Shown in pieces: positions 37,700-49,689 of a stretch of DNA of 64,000 bases. Within the stretch, counting starts at the first letter, position 1, and each line of letters opens with the position of its first letter. A model generated the notes under the pieces. That model was not told the DNA's origin, searched no databases, and saw only the letters and a list, made by a program, of their open reading frames with translations. The translations under genes and the position numbers were made by a program. The stretch comes from Eleginops maclovinus (Eukaryota; Chordata; Actinopteri; Perciformes; Eleginopidae). The DNA lies in contig NC_086354.1 in assembly GCF_036324505.1 (NCBI RefSeq), positions 5,376,217 to 5,440,216 of the forward strand. Direction: 5' to 3'.

Positions 37700-39680
37700 A
37701 ACTTTAAATACTTTTAAAATATGCAATACATAATTAAAAGTATAAACATCCCCATTAAGATACATCATAGAGTTACTGTCCAGTAATTTTCACTCATCTC
37801 ATAATGTCAGAGTTATGACATATAATCTTTTTTAATCATATTTATCTACTCGTATTAAATATGATTAAATAAGATTATATGTAAAAATATAAATACAAAT
37901 AAATGAGTAAATAATAAATGTAGAACTTTATAATGATATAAAAATATTGGAATCTGGCACAAATGATTTCAAGAACTACTTAAAAAACTCAAGTCACTCA
38001 AATCAAATTACAGCCACCATAATTAGTCTTTTTTAACTCCTTAAAATCCTGTTGTTGCTTTGAAAAAATAAATCTTTCTTTCAATTAAATATATTGATAA
38101 AGTGTTACTGCACTGAGAAAAAAGTGTAATGATTACACTCACTTAGGAACATGACGTAAAGCCTATCAATGGCAATGTATGACCACAACTCTGTAGCACA
38201 CTCAATTAATTATTAAGGTCAATGCTGAGGAAGCCATGAACTTACAGCCAAGCAAAGTAGAATATCTAGGTCTCCTAGTGGGAATTGTCTAGTGCTACAA
38301 TTCCCTACCTAAAACCAGTTTATTCACATTCATTAATGGCAAAGGTGTCCAGATTATGCAACAAACATGTTAATGTTTGATGTGTGAGAAAAAGCTCAGT
38401 GTGTCAGCAGCATCTTTGATCAACCGCATCATCATAACTTTTTGTGGCCTGCAGGACTCTCACGAATGATTCACTGTTTGTTTAAAAAGAAACGGCTACA
38501 AACAAAAAAGTGATCTATTTTAATCTTACCATCATCTAATTGGTTAAACCACTGGTGGGATTTTTTGGCCTCATGTTTGACTGAAGTTGATTTTTATCTG
38601 GATGAAACTTTCCACAGTGGAATTTTTTTTTCACCTGCCTCTGAAATAGACCTGAAACAAAGCCTCCTTTGTTGAACTGGTTGAGCAACATCACACAGTC
38701 ATCCAGTGACCTCCTGTATACCCATGTGGTTTAAAACTGATGACTTCTGTCTCATGACACACACTGCATCTTAACCTATACTCTGGCTGGCTGAGTGCTG
38801 TCTGTAGTGATTAGGATATCCTCAAGGTTTTACATCTGTAGATACGAGGCATACGGTGCGTGACAGCTTTCGATATCCTGTTTTTCAGATGTGACCTCAA
38901 TTTCTTTCTTTTGCTTTTCATGGTCCTATGACAAATATAAAACAGGATCATGATGTTTCTTATAAACAGAGCATTTCAAATAAGGAAATGATGACTAGTC
39001 TGTCAGTTATCGCTTTGCGCCAGCTGCGTCTGAGTGAACTGAAAAGGAACCAGCTTTGTGAGAATTAAAGAAGATTTTGCTGATAGCCCATCCGGCAAAA
39101 ACACAACATGATATACTGACAATTTCTTATATAAAAGCACAAAAGATTTCCAGGGAATAATTCCTTTTGTCTGTTTACTTGCCCCAGTGTTTGTTCGTTA
39201 AATGAAGATTTGGTAGAGATTTTGGGTCTTAACACTTCTCCCGAAGTTCTGTGACCTTTAAAGGTTTGATACTTGATGTGTTCCAACTTCCTTTTTGGTG
39301 CTTTTTTGTCTGTTACAATTGCAAGTTTAAAACTTTCTGTTTCATTATAAACAACTTGTGTTGTGTACGTCTGATTGCTTAGCTGATAGTTGAAGAGTAA
39401 ATGGTGAAACAAAAGCTGAATGAATTGTAAAATGTGCTTCAAAAGCATCAATGACTGATGTAAGATGCTGTGTGGGAGAGCGACAACCTTCCTCCACGCG
39501 GTCCTAGATGTTCAAACCTCACCGAGCCGCATTGCAGTCTCATGTCGTTGTACCAGACAGTTTAAACCCACAGAACTTTATTTTAGATTTTAGTGGTAAC
39601 CTCAAAGGGCCCCAAGACAAATGTGCAACACATTATGTACATTTCATGTTAAAGAGGACGTAAGAGATTTATCTGTTTGC
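37700..39680. other. Intergenic DNA, no gene recognised
   Basis: AT-rich. A short stretch at 38220-38275 could be an old reverse transcriptase scrap (SKVEYLGLLVG) but is too short to call. Nothing else is supported. Confidence 0.4.
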
Positions 39681-39689
39681 ATCTTCCAG

Positions 39690-39935
39690 TTTATTTATGT
39701 ATAGATCATATTCCATTTACGTGTATATTGACTCTTCTTGCAGTATTTATATTTTTATCTTATTTGTATTTACTTGCACATTTTGCAACATTGTCTTGCA
39801 CTATTTTATTTTGTTTCTGTTTTTTCTTTCACTATTTTTATTTATTTTATGTACTATATATATTATGTTCCATTGTTGGAGGAGCCTGGGACTACGTTTT
39901 TCATTGCTATATCTACACTAGCTACTATGTCTCTC
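39690..39935 (+). mobile_element. LINE 3'-end fragment, third copy
   Basis: It shares TTTTGCAC/TTGCACTATTTTATTT and CCATTGTTGGAGGAGCCTGGGA with 34825-35127, more diverged. It runs directly into the inverted MITE fragment at 39935. Confidence 0.6.
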
Positions 39936-40200
39936 CTGGGACATGTCTCCATGCTTTAATGTTCAAAAAGCTCTTTATTTTTTCTCATGCTGCCTGTGCT
40001 GCAGCACCTCTTTTCACCCTCTGTCTGAAACCAGAGCCCAGTCTGCTCTGATTGGTTAGCTGGTCAGCTCTGTAGTGATTAGTCAATTGTCTTGGTCAGG
40101 CCCTTAGCCTATCATGTACAATGTGTTGGAGCGCTAGCCAATAGAAATATGTGTTGCATAGTAATGTCACTATTTAGGAATACAACAATGGAGTGTCAGG
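39935..40200. mobile_element. Truncated copy of the TTAA-type MITE, inverted
   Basis: Its reverse complement matches 59160-59340: GAAAAATAAAGAGCTTTTTG..., ACCAATCACAGCAGA-like and GGGTGAAAAGAGGTGCTGCAG. Terminal repeats are lost. Confidence 0.7.
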
Positions 40201-40203
40201 AAA

Positions 40204-40224
40204 GGGGGGGGGGGGGGGGGGGGG
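40204..40224. repeat. Poly-G run (about 20 G)
   Basis: Uninterrupted run of G on the plus strand, likely length-polymorphic or an assembly weak spot. Confidence 0.9.
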
Positions 40225-41250
40225 ATAGGGCCTCTTATAAATATTTCAATTTAACTGAATGCTGTTTTACTGGTTGTAAAAACTGGCATTACGATTAAAA
40301 CAAGACAAGCTCATAAAAATAAAGTGTCAGACAGTGTGAAATAAGAGATTCTTTTTTTCTAACCCTGATATAGAATGTTTTTTTGTCAAAAAAAAAAAAG
40401 AATATTTCTTTAGATGTCATACTATTCCTTTAAGTTTAGTTGACAAGTGAGCTCAGAGTAATAAACAGTTAATATTCTAGCTGAGTGAGTATATGAATGA
40501 AAGGAAAAACACTACATTGATGACCAAGTAGCAGATTTGAGTCATTGTAACAATTAACATTAGAAAGCAAATATAGATAATTTATTCAATATGTACAAAT
40601 CCACCTCAATGTTAACATTCACATAACCTTCGCATAAACTGTGCACAACATGTAGCTTATTACAAATCATCAATATTGTAACATCTCAGTTTTTTCAGTG
40701 TGAAGTCAGAATGCAAAACTTTCAAATGCAGAGCCATGCATAAAAGTCCACATCTAAAAAAGCATCTACGTATCTATTGCTTTAGTGAGAAACAATAAAC
40801 TGAAGATGGTGTGCAAATGAAGCTTGTGCACTTGCATGATGGGCGGGAAGGGTGTTTGCACCACATACACTTCCGCAGAAAAAGTCCCTACCCTGTTCAC
40901 AACATAAGCGCGGTATCACTGGGAAGTCCTTTGTTTTACAATAACTGTAGCCATTTTGTGGCCAGGCCCAATCCTTTCCCATTATACCAGCTAATAGTAT
41001 TTAAAGTCTGTTAAGGTTTTTTAAGGCTTTTCCTCTACACACAGTCATCTTGGATCATGGCCGACCACAGTCTGTCTTTCCAACTCAAAAATAAGGCATG
41101 AATGTGTGGAAAAAAAGCAAGTTTCGGCTGTATTTTGGTGTTTCACCAGTGTTCCCGGACAAGCAATAACACCACAGCTTTTCTCAGGTAGTCAAGCACT
41201 GAGCTTAGCTTCAGAGTCCAGATTCTGTTAATGCAATGTTTATGGTGTCT

Positions 41251-42166
41251 TTACATCTGCACCGATTCTGAAGTAGTTTCCAATAGATCCTGATAGAGGT
41301 CAGACCTTAGGAAACGTGGGTACGAGTCCCTCTCCATTAGCCCGTAGACAATCCTCCGGGCATCATCAAAGCACAACGAGTTGGGCGTCTTCATGTTCCG
41401 CCTGATCAGCTCTCTGGTGTTGTGATCAATGTTGATCTGGAAGAGTAAAGTAATGAGAGTGATTAGAAGAAAGAAGTACAAAAGGTGTCTGAATATAACT
41501 CTAAATCAAATGAACTCATCTCTGCTTACCTCTCTCGGAGCCTCGGCTTGAATGTAGCGTTTGAAGATCTTTTTGGCCCTAGAGGACATCCTGAAGGAAG
41601 ACTTCATCTTCTTATAGTCCTCACAAAGAAGCCAAAACTCAATGTTTTCATCACTGAATTCTGACTTCAAGAAGGCCTGGAATATCTTCGTGCCATCTAA
41701 ACAGATTAGAATATAACCAACGTTGAGGAGGAATACTGACAATAAGGCTTGAATATGGGCTTTATAGCCTATTAATGAACTTACATTTGGATGATAGAAG
41801 CCTCTCGAGTGATTGTGACCACTGGGACATATCTTCGTAACAAAGCCTTTAAAAAAAGATGTGCCGTCACTCAAATGTGCTCAAAGAATTTCAACAATTG
41901 AGAATTTAGTTTCAAGTTTTCTTTGCTTACCCCTCAATGTTAGCATCTTGAGACGATCTACACTGCAGCCGAGACTTCAGGTTTCCTCCCCTGGTTATCA
42001 AACACAAGGTTTATTTAGTGACATATACTAAAAGCTCAATCGGAAAAAGACACAAAAGGAGTAGATACATTGATTAGTTATAATAAAATATTTACCTCTT
42101 CTTGTTATTAAGATCCATGTTGAGGTTCTGTAGCTCCCTTTGTGGTGATACGTCAATACTCGGCAT
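41251..42166 (-). CDS. rgs13: RGS13/RGS1-like regulator of G-protein signalling, complete
   Basis: This is an R4-family GTPase-activating protein for G-alpha subunits. Minus-strand exons are 42096-42166, 41931-41990, 41785-41846, 41530-41696 and 41251-41436, all in phase, giving 181 residues from the ATG at 42166 (MPSIDVSPQRELQ). The reading frame also stays open to an ATG at 42358, which would add 64 residues. I prefer the shorter start because related proteins begin with a similar MP- segment. Exon 2 is a basic helix (NLKSRLQCRSSQ). Exon 3 carries the RGS Trp (SQWSQSLERLLSSK). Exon 4 is the core (FLKSEFSDENIEFWLLCEDY). Exon 5 ends the domain (YGLMERDSYPRFLRSDLY). SSRAKKIFKRYIQAEAPRE and MERDSYPRFL resemble RGS13 most closely, and the position second in the cluster after rgs2 agrees. 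RGS1 is the alternative name. Confidence 0.88.
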
Positions 42167-43697
42167 GGCACCAATGCTTTGTGCGTTGGGGACTGTGTGC
42201 TGGGCTGCTGTTAGAGAGTTGTCTGTGTCTGTTTGATATATCTGCTCAATTATATATGTAGAGCAGTAGTGTTGGTGAGTATCGTCATACCGTCTTGTTG
42301 AGCTAACCGCAGAAAAAGAGGAAGTTGGGGATGACGCAAACATGTGCGCAGACTGCATCTACTGTACAGTCTGTGTGTACTGTACCTGCATCGAAACATG
42401 TTTGTTTCAAAGTCCAGGGATGCAAATAGGGCAGTGGAACATTCTGCAGCAGATAGGCAAATCACTTTTTAATCCAGCCTGAAAAACCATGCAAAGGTTA
42501 CATTTTTGTGACAACATCTTCCCGTAACAAATGAAAAAAAAAAATACAGGGTTTTGTTTTTACATCCTTACTTAGCCTGGAATGACCTGGAATGTTAACT
42601 AGTTTACTAACCTAATGCTATGAATCAACATTATTTTATTTTGGGAAATACACCTTTCTCTTGTTTTGCAGAGAGTGAGATGTGGAGATAGATAGTCAGT
42701 GTCGAAGCAACAGCCAGTAGTTGACTCTGTCGAAATGTATCAAACTCTTTCTACTAATAACTACTCTCCTGTACTCTAACTTTAAATAAAAAAGTGAAAA
42801 GGGCCCCAAACATTTTTAAATGTATGTTGATTGGCTTTAACTATAACTGAGTGACAATTAACATTTTGAACTATACCATTAACTAGTTTTACAGATATTG
42901 TTTTGCTGTGCACTCCTAAGCCAGTAGTCAGGTTTCCAACCAAATAAAGCATACATTTTAACTACATTTAAAACAAACCTAAATAAAATGCGAATGAAAA
43001 CTTGTTTCTATTGACTATCGGTAAGCAAACTATTCGTTGTTTATCGAGGTAAACAGTTTGTAGCACCATTGTCCAGTTGAAAATCATTGCACAACAAGAG
43101 GGAGCAACAATAATCAAACCTTAAACAGTGAAAAATAATGTTGATGTTATTTTTTACCTTGGTTCAGGTTTCTTTTCTGGATAAAAAGGCCCCTAATGGC
43201 TTAAAAGTATTTTCTCTTTTGCTATGTTTTTATGATTAAGACTTTACACGTTTAACAAAAGTTAAATACTCACAATTTGAAGTAACATTATGGTGATTTT
43301 ACGTTAAACTGCTATTTGGTTGTTAAAGGTTCAGCTCCTGACACTGATCCTGTCGAAGAGAGACTGCATAGCATCAAATTTGGACCTCAAACCTGCCCAA
43401 ACCAAACCAGGGATACTCTGGTTTTGTCGTAGGCTATTAGGCCCAGTGTTTTCATAGACAGTCGTATATGTCGTAAGAGCTTGCCAGAACGGCCAGCTGA
43501 AAATCCGGAAAAAATACAAATCTAACATCTAGGTCTGGTTCTAACCAGTTTGTCAAGATCATTTGGTCACCTCCCACCAGGATTCTTAATCAATGGTGTG
43601 AACTGTGTCACTGAAAGCGGTTTTATTCACTTCCTGTTATGTTTAACCAGGAAACTGCGCAAAACAAAGGCTTTCACCTGGTATCTGGACATTCCCC

Positions 43698-43752
43698 TGA
43701 TGTTCTCTTTTAAAAATGCATTCAGAAAATGCATTTTTAAAAGAGAACATCA
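43698..43752. repeat. Perfect 25-bp inverted repeat with 5-nt loop
   Basis: Arms 43698-43722 and 43728-43752 are exact reverse complements, separated by CAGAA. Confidence 0.95.
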
Positions 43753-44869
43753 CCAGTCCTTTGTTTTCCTTAGATTTGTATGTATTAATGTATACTTCCC
43801 TTTCTTTATACTGTAATACAATATCCCTGATGTAAGCAATATAACGCTGAATGTCATAGGAGGAAATTATTGTTGTTTTTTATGACTAAAGTGTTTAAAA
43901 AAAAAATGATAACCCTTCAGTCAGGATTTTCAACTCTTAATATCTGCTAGTATAGAATAAGAAAAAGAAGATGAAGCTGTTTCACTTATTGTTAAATCTT
44001 GTACTGTAGTGCACTGAACTAAGGCAAGCTAATACACAAATACATACACTTTAGAGCATGTGAAATTACCGTCGATGGTTTTTCCAACCTTACGACTTCA
44101 GTGTATTTTAAGGGTTAAAGGAATGATTCAACTTTTCTTAAAAACTATTGAGATATTTCCCAAAGAATTCCTTCCAGTAAAGTTGGCAATTATAAACATA
44201 AGTCAGATTCAATAGTTTCAGATGGTTAAACATCTGTTCATTATTGCAGAGCAAGAGGAAATATTCCGGTACACTGTGCAGCTGCACAGATTTCTAAACA
44301 TATTCTAACTATGAATAAGTCTAATGAACGTAGAGAGGAAGGAAAGAAGTCGGTGGACTTTAAGGTCCATGGGAAACCTTACGTTTGTGTCCGTCTGTTT
44401 GTCTTAAATGGAGATAAACTGACTGAACTGCTGGAAAACAACGTAACAACACTGGGAATGGAGCGTTAACCCTCAGATGTTGTTAAATTGGAACAGTTTG
44501 TATTTTTGTGTGGCCGTAGCTTCTCGTGAAAAAAGAAATGAAATGACGTACAAGCCTTTACAAATACAATGCGGCATTCAACAATAGAAAGCACTTTCAT
44601 CACTTGATGTGTTATAACCTCATACATCATGTAAGATCCCAATCCTTGTATGTTACACTGAAATGCTTAAACTCACACATTTCCTAAAAATAACGGTCCA
44701 GCCTAATGCAATGCTGGCATTCGTTAAGAACTTCACTGGAAGGTTTCATTTGAAGCCTTTACTGTAAAATGTAGAACTTAGACAGAGCTATGTCGACAGC
44801 ATGTTATTTTGTGAAATTCCATCCAACACATGACAAAACATCATTGTGTTGATAGAAGAAAAGAGAGCG

Positions 44870-44970
44870 GTCAACCTAACATTTAGGTTGACATTATTGG
44901 TGCTCAGAGTAGAAACTTTAATCATTTATGACCTAAATGATTAAAGTTTCTACTCTGCGCACCAATGATG
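44870..44970. repeat. Two adjacent hairpins: 10-bp and 37-bp inverted repeats
   Basis: GTCAACCTAA/TTAGGTTGAC (44870-44879, 44883-44892) is followed by arms 44892-44928 and 44934-44970, which match at about 35 of 37 positions with a TGACC loop. Confidence 0.93.
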
Positions 44971-45619
44971 TCCGTGAAATGCCATAGCAACAATCCACAA
45001 GTGGTTGAGATAATTCAGTCTGAAGCAAAGCAATGGGCTGACCGACTTTATTTGAATTGAAGTTCCTTCAGATAAATGTATTTCTACAGGATAACGTTTA
45101 CATTCCCTATATCTTGATTTGTTTGACCTCCCTCCATTTTATCTCAGCCATTGTGTTGCAATATTTTGCTACTGGCACTTACAGCTGCTTTGCTACTTCT
45201 GTAAATCATAATGTAACTTGGATAACAATGGGTGCAGGGGTGATGTGTTCACAATGCAGAATATGAAGCCAAGCTTATTTTTATACTGTTGTGACACAAT
45301 TTAACCATGGAAACACATTCAATATGTAGGGGAAGTTAACCTTTTCTGCTAGAAAGGTAGAGTTAATGAATGCAGAAACATTGAATGACCATTCATTTAA
45401 CACCTGAATCAACACATCTTCAGAAACAGGTTTAAATATGCTTTAACTTGTGTGGCTGAAAATATTCAAGTTTGATAAATGAGGTGACATAAAATACATA
45501 ATAATAAGTCTTAACCTTTGATAAAGTTTTTAAGCAAACTTAATAAGTTGCTTTTGAGTCAGTCGGAACTGTTTGGTCACTTTATCCTTGTTCATGTGAC
45601 TTTGCTTTCCCGAAGCTAG

Positions 45620-46360
45620 ATGTTAAACGCTTGCTGTGGTGACATGAACTCTTATCTCAGACACTTTCGTTATCGGTTACTGCACCCGTCTGTGAGTTTC
45701 CTCCCTCACTTTGACAATTATATCTATGGCTCGGTTTTTGATATCTTTTTCCACTTCCTGCAAGCAAAATCTACTTTTGCTGGGGCTGAGAATAAGTATG
45801 CAAAATTCAGTCTTTTTCACAGTGCCCAACGAACTTCACCCTTCCACAAAAAGAGGGGAGTCGTTGAAGAGGAAGTTGTGGTGAGCAGCCTTTGTGTTGC
45901 CCTAAATAAATCGCCCCCTGCATATTCAATGCCACCGACAGAAGCAGAACAAAATGTTCATCTAACTCCAACAGTCACATGGAGAAGCCACTCCGCGTCT
46001 ACTTCCACTTTCCAAACACAAAAATCAGACAGCAAACACGTTAAGGCCATACAGGCAAGAGAACAATGTAGCATTTTATTTTTCAAGATTGTTAAATGTC
46101 ATTCCTCCATGCTGGGTTTACTCTCTTTGTGGATGCGACCATTATGTCCAAATGTGTTTTGTTGTGCTCCTTTGTATTTGCATGCGTTTTACATAGGCTA
46201 TGACACAAGTTTGTATAATCCGCCATGTCCTGGGCATGACAAAGCAAAAAACAAACAGATAAAGCAACAACTATTGTTTGGACTGTTTTTGATGGTAGAT
46301 TTAAATAAGGGAGAATACGTTTATTTAAAGAGGATTTTACCATTACATCAGATTATTTGA
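45620..46360 (+). CDS. Unrecognised 246-codon ORF
   Basis: Open from the ATG at 45620 (MLNACCGDMNSY) to the stop at 46358-46360. It is rich in Cys, His and aromatic residues. I see no known domain, no signal peptide and no repeated motif. A hydrophobic patch occurs near LFGLFLMV. It lies on the plus strand, opposite to all neighbouring genes. The length is unusual for AT-rich intergenic DNA, but the composition looks unselected. It could be part of an unknown gene, an old element or chance. Confidence 0.2.
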   Translation: MLNACCGDMNSYLRHFRYRLLHPSVSFLPHFDNYIYGSVFDIFFHFLQAKSTFAGAENKYAKFSLFHSAQRTSPFHKKRGVVEEEVVVSSLCVALNKSPPAYSMPPTEAEQNVHLTPTVTWRSHSASTSTFQTQKSDSKHVKAIQAREQCSILFFKIVKCHSSMLGLLSLWMRPLCPNVFCCAPLYLHAFYIGYDTSLYNPPCPGHDKAKNKQIKQQLLFGLFLMVDLNKGEYVYLKRILPLHQII

Positions 46361-47175
46361 ATCCTTCTACTTTTTCAAGATGCATAAACGCCTCCGTTTT
46401 TGGCAAATTTAAATGAAGACATTCATATTGTTCCTCCACACAATGTACAAAATGCTTCCAACTGCAGCAAAGATGTAAACCACACAAAGGCAGTTTTTCC
46501 CTTTTTTGTTTTTTCAGTTGCTTCTTCTTGTTTCAGATTGATACTGCATGAAGGACTTTGTTGCCATCTGGTGTTTTTTTTTACAACCAATGACAGTATA
46601 ACCGTATACAGACAGGTTAGGGTTAGACGACAAAGAAAGAGATTTGCATCACATTCAAGAGGACCACACTCAAATGTCCTTCAACTGATTTATATTTAGC
46701 TAAATAAATAAAAATCAGGAAAGAAAATCTGAAACAGACACTTAACAACACACTCACATATTTATTTGCACTCAATTTAAAACATATTTGGATTTATATT
46801 GGTATAATCAATTAGATAAAGGCATAATAATACTTTACAATTCATCTTTTTTATAATTAATCTCATTGGGGAGGACAAAAAAAGGTAATTATTCAAGAAT
46901 TATGTGCACAATCCCTTTAAAGATTTTTACCTTGACATAATTAAAGAGATAAGATATAATACAAGCTGCAAATTGTCTTGAGATGTAACTGTCTACTGAA
47001 TCACACATGTTGAGGAAAGAAAAAAAAGAAGCTATTTCTGCTACACTTGGGATTTGGATTGTATGGCGTAAACCTGTTATCCACACTGAAATCAAAGAGC
47101 GCTATACAGCAGATGAGAGTCGGGGAGAGGATTTGGCGAGCCTCCATCTGAGAGGCTGTCAGTTTGGAAAACCAG

Positions 47176-48069
47176 TCACCTTGAATCACTTCTCCTCAGC
47201 AGTCCCTGATAGATGTCAGATTTTAGGAAGCGCGGGTAGCAATCCCTGGCCATCAGACTGTAGATGAGCTTCTGTGCCGTATCAAAGGAAGTCAGGGAGG
47301 GCTTGGAGATGTTCTTTGTTATGTTTTCTCTGGTGCCGCAATCTATGTTGATCTGGAATCAAACAATACCGCCCAAAGGCGTCTTACAGCAGCTATTTTC
47401 ATTCCCTATAAAGTAACAACTTCTAAGGATCTAAGGATCTACCACCATGAAGCAGCCACTAAAGGCCTTCTAAATTGAGAGTTTGAATAAATAACTATTT
47501 TTCCCTTTCAGCTAGCAGTTGTTTACCTGTCTGGGCGCTTCTGTTTGGACAAACTCAGAGTAGATCCTGTTGGCGGAGGAGATCATCTCTGGCACCGTCT
47601 TGATTTTTTTGTACTCCTCACACGCGAGCCAAAACAGAATGTTCTCCTCGCTGTACTGGGACTTCAGGAACTCCCGGAAAGCTATCTGCCCGGCTGAAAA
47701 TCACAATACACATTAGGTAGGATAGCAATATATGCAATCGCATATATGCACAGACAGCAGAGACTCGTACCTTTACAACCGAGGACTTTGTCCACGGACT
47801 CACTCCAAGTCTCAACATCTTGCAGTGGATCCTTGGGAAAGCAACACAATCTACCCTTGAAAAGAGCATCAAGATCTATCACTAGCCAAGTTATCTGTGA
47901 ACTCCACAGCACAATGCACCTGCAAACCACACTTGCGTGATTTTAAATGACTTGTAAACAGTTCAAAGCATTGACATCAACCTTAAAAATCACTAGAAGA
48001 CCCTTCAGATCTTAAGACACAATGCAAATTAAGACTTACAGTGAGAAAACTCCTGGATATTTTCCACAT
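47176..48069 (-). CDS. rgs21: RGS21-like short regulator of G-protein signalling, complete
   Basis: This is an R4-type RGS protein consisting of almost nothing but the RGS box, as RGS21 is in mammals (about 150 residues). Minus-strand exons are 48040-48069 (MWKISRSFLT), 47771-47831, 47527-47693 and 47176-47352, giving 144 residues. The first donor is a perfect GTAAGT. Exon 2 carries the Trp (DVETWSESVDKVLGCK). Exon 3 is the core (AFREFLKSQYSEENILFWL). Exon 4 encodes AQKLIYSLMARDCYPRFLKS, closest to RGS21, and stops after RRSDSR. Unlike its neighbours, exon 2 is 61 bp and starts in phase 0, so the first intron sits in a different phase from that of the sister genes. The acceptor at 47831 (after a CTTTCCCAAG tract) is the least certain border. 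RGS1 is the alternative assignment. It lies third in the cluster. Confidence 0.82.
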
Positions 48070-48759
48070 GGTTGCTGTAAGCTGTTGCCTGCTGAAAAAA
48101 GGTAAAGGCCCCCCAAAAATAAAATATGCAGTAACTCACTTTATAGCCATCTCCTAGTCCTTTTACGAAGAGAGACAAAGATAAGATCCTGCCAAACTGA
48201 AGACGGGGTTGTGATTGTTTGGAAAGGAAGGAGTCAAGTGACTGAACAAATCTAAATGACCCACACCCAACATGAATGGAATATATGGAAATCTTTATGC
48301 AAAGTGTTGTTGTCGGGAGAGACGGGGCATCCTTCCGTGTCTGGAAGAGCTTGGCTGTGATTTTTTGTTAGTTATGGTAATCATTACTGAGGATTTGAGA
48401 AATGAGGATGGCAGTTAGTAATATAAATAACCTGAATTAAGATGATGTAAACTATTAACTACTTTAGATTTCCATTCATCAGGAAGAACTGCTGTATAAT
48501 CTTATATCATAACATAACTGCCTGCTGTGGTAGAGCACTACATGTCAAATTCAGAACAAGATTTAACTAAAGGATTAAGCAATGGTCAGGAAGCTCCAGA
48601 CCATAAACAAATTGCCATAAACAAATTCACTATTAAGGAAAACTCTCGCCATCCTGCCATTTGCATACCTGCTGTGTTCCTTATTCATCAAGAAAAAAAA
48701 GCATAAACAAGCATTCAATTATTAATGTGTGCCATATACTTCAGGAAGGACTGGGGAAA

Positions 48760-49320
48760 ACTGACCTTTGAAACTGAAAGTGTATAATTTGGAAAGAAAC
48801 TTTTCATGTTCATTAGTCACTGATGAGGTTATTACAATTCATCCTGAGGGGAACATGAATGTATGTGCCAAATACCATACCATTCCATCCAGTAGTTGTC
48901 AAGGCGTTCAACTGAAAATCCCTAGTGTGAACCTCATAGTGGTACTCGAGGAAAAAACTCAGGGGATCACCAAATTCAAGTACTTAATTTAGTGCTGATG
49001 CATTTAGCAGTTGTTAAGATAATGCTCAGTTTGAACTTTTACCTGTTGGCAGGGCTATAAAAGTCAGAGTTTTCCGTCGTTGAGGTTCATCCTATGGGAA
49101 ACATGAATTTCTGTCCATGCTTATATTTTTAATGGTTCACGAGTTCATAAAAAATCTTCTGGTGGTATTACAGGAAAAGTCAGGGGAGCCCCAGAGTGAG
49201 CGATTCATCCTCTGGGGAACATGATTGTCTGTAATCACGTTCATGGCAATCCATAAAGCAGTTTTTCCGGGATTTTTAAGCCCGGACTAAAATGGTTGAC
49301 AGTCTGACAAATTGTCAGAA
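48760..49320. repeat. Decayed tandem repeat built on ATTCATCCTSWGGGGAACATGA
   Basis: The core recurs at about 48836, 49085 and 49200, each followed by a TGT-rich stretch and then a GGTGG...GGAAAA block. A second diverged array is at 54420-55180. Confidence 0.7.
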
Positions 49321-49574
49321 AATAAACATTTTTGTAAACATTACTAAAATCAGGTATGTCAGGTAAATAATTAAAGGTATAGTGTCAATAGTGTTATTAC
49401 TAAAATGTTTTGACTCCACGTTCCTTTGCCATTGTTAGGTTTTTGCTTTTTTAAGATGCCTGAAACAAGGTGGGTGGTTTACACAAACTAAACAAAATGT
49501 TTTCAGAAATATGAAATCCTTTATTAGCGCCACAGTGGGTACATTTACAAATGTATGTTTTGTTCTACGACAGG

Positions 49575-49660
49575 GATTAGATTAGATTATAATAGATAGA
49601 ACTTTATTCATCCTGAAGGAAATTCTTTTTGCAAGGTTGCTCCAAAATTACAAAACAGAG
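49575..49660 (-). mobile_element. L2/Rex1-type LINE 3'-end fragment
   Basis: The minus strand reads AATTTCCTTCAGGATGAATAAAG followed by a TATCTATT tail. This is the same design as the 3' end at 54360-54415 (AATTTCCCCACAGGGATTAATAAAG, then TTATC repeats). Confidence 0.55.
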
Positions 49661-49689
49661 AATACTTAGAAAACAGAATACTAGGGTAA

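Larger units (their letters stand above)
42370..47170. other. Intergenic region between rgs13-like and rgs21-like
   Basis: It contains two hairpin-forming inverted repeats (43698-43752, 44870-44970), an unexplained ORF (45620-46360), and at 44985-45040 a piece resembling a common fish repeat (CAACAATCCACAAGTGGTTGAGATA). No exons were recognised. Confidence 0.4.

Noticed and set aside
38225..38275. Possible retroviral-type RT scrap (SKVEYLGLLVG)
   Set aside because: Only about 20 codons resemble an RT motif. There is no second motif nearby, so chance cannot be excluded.
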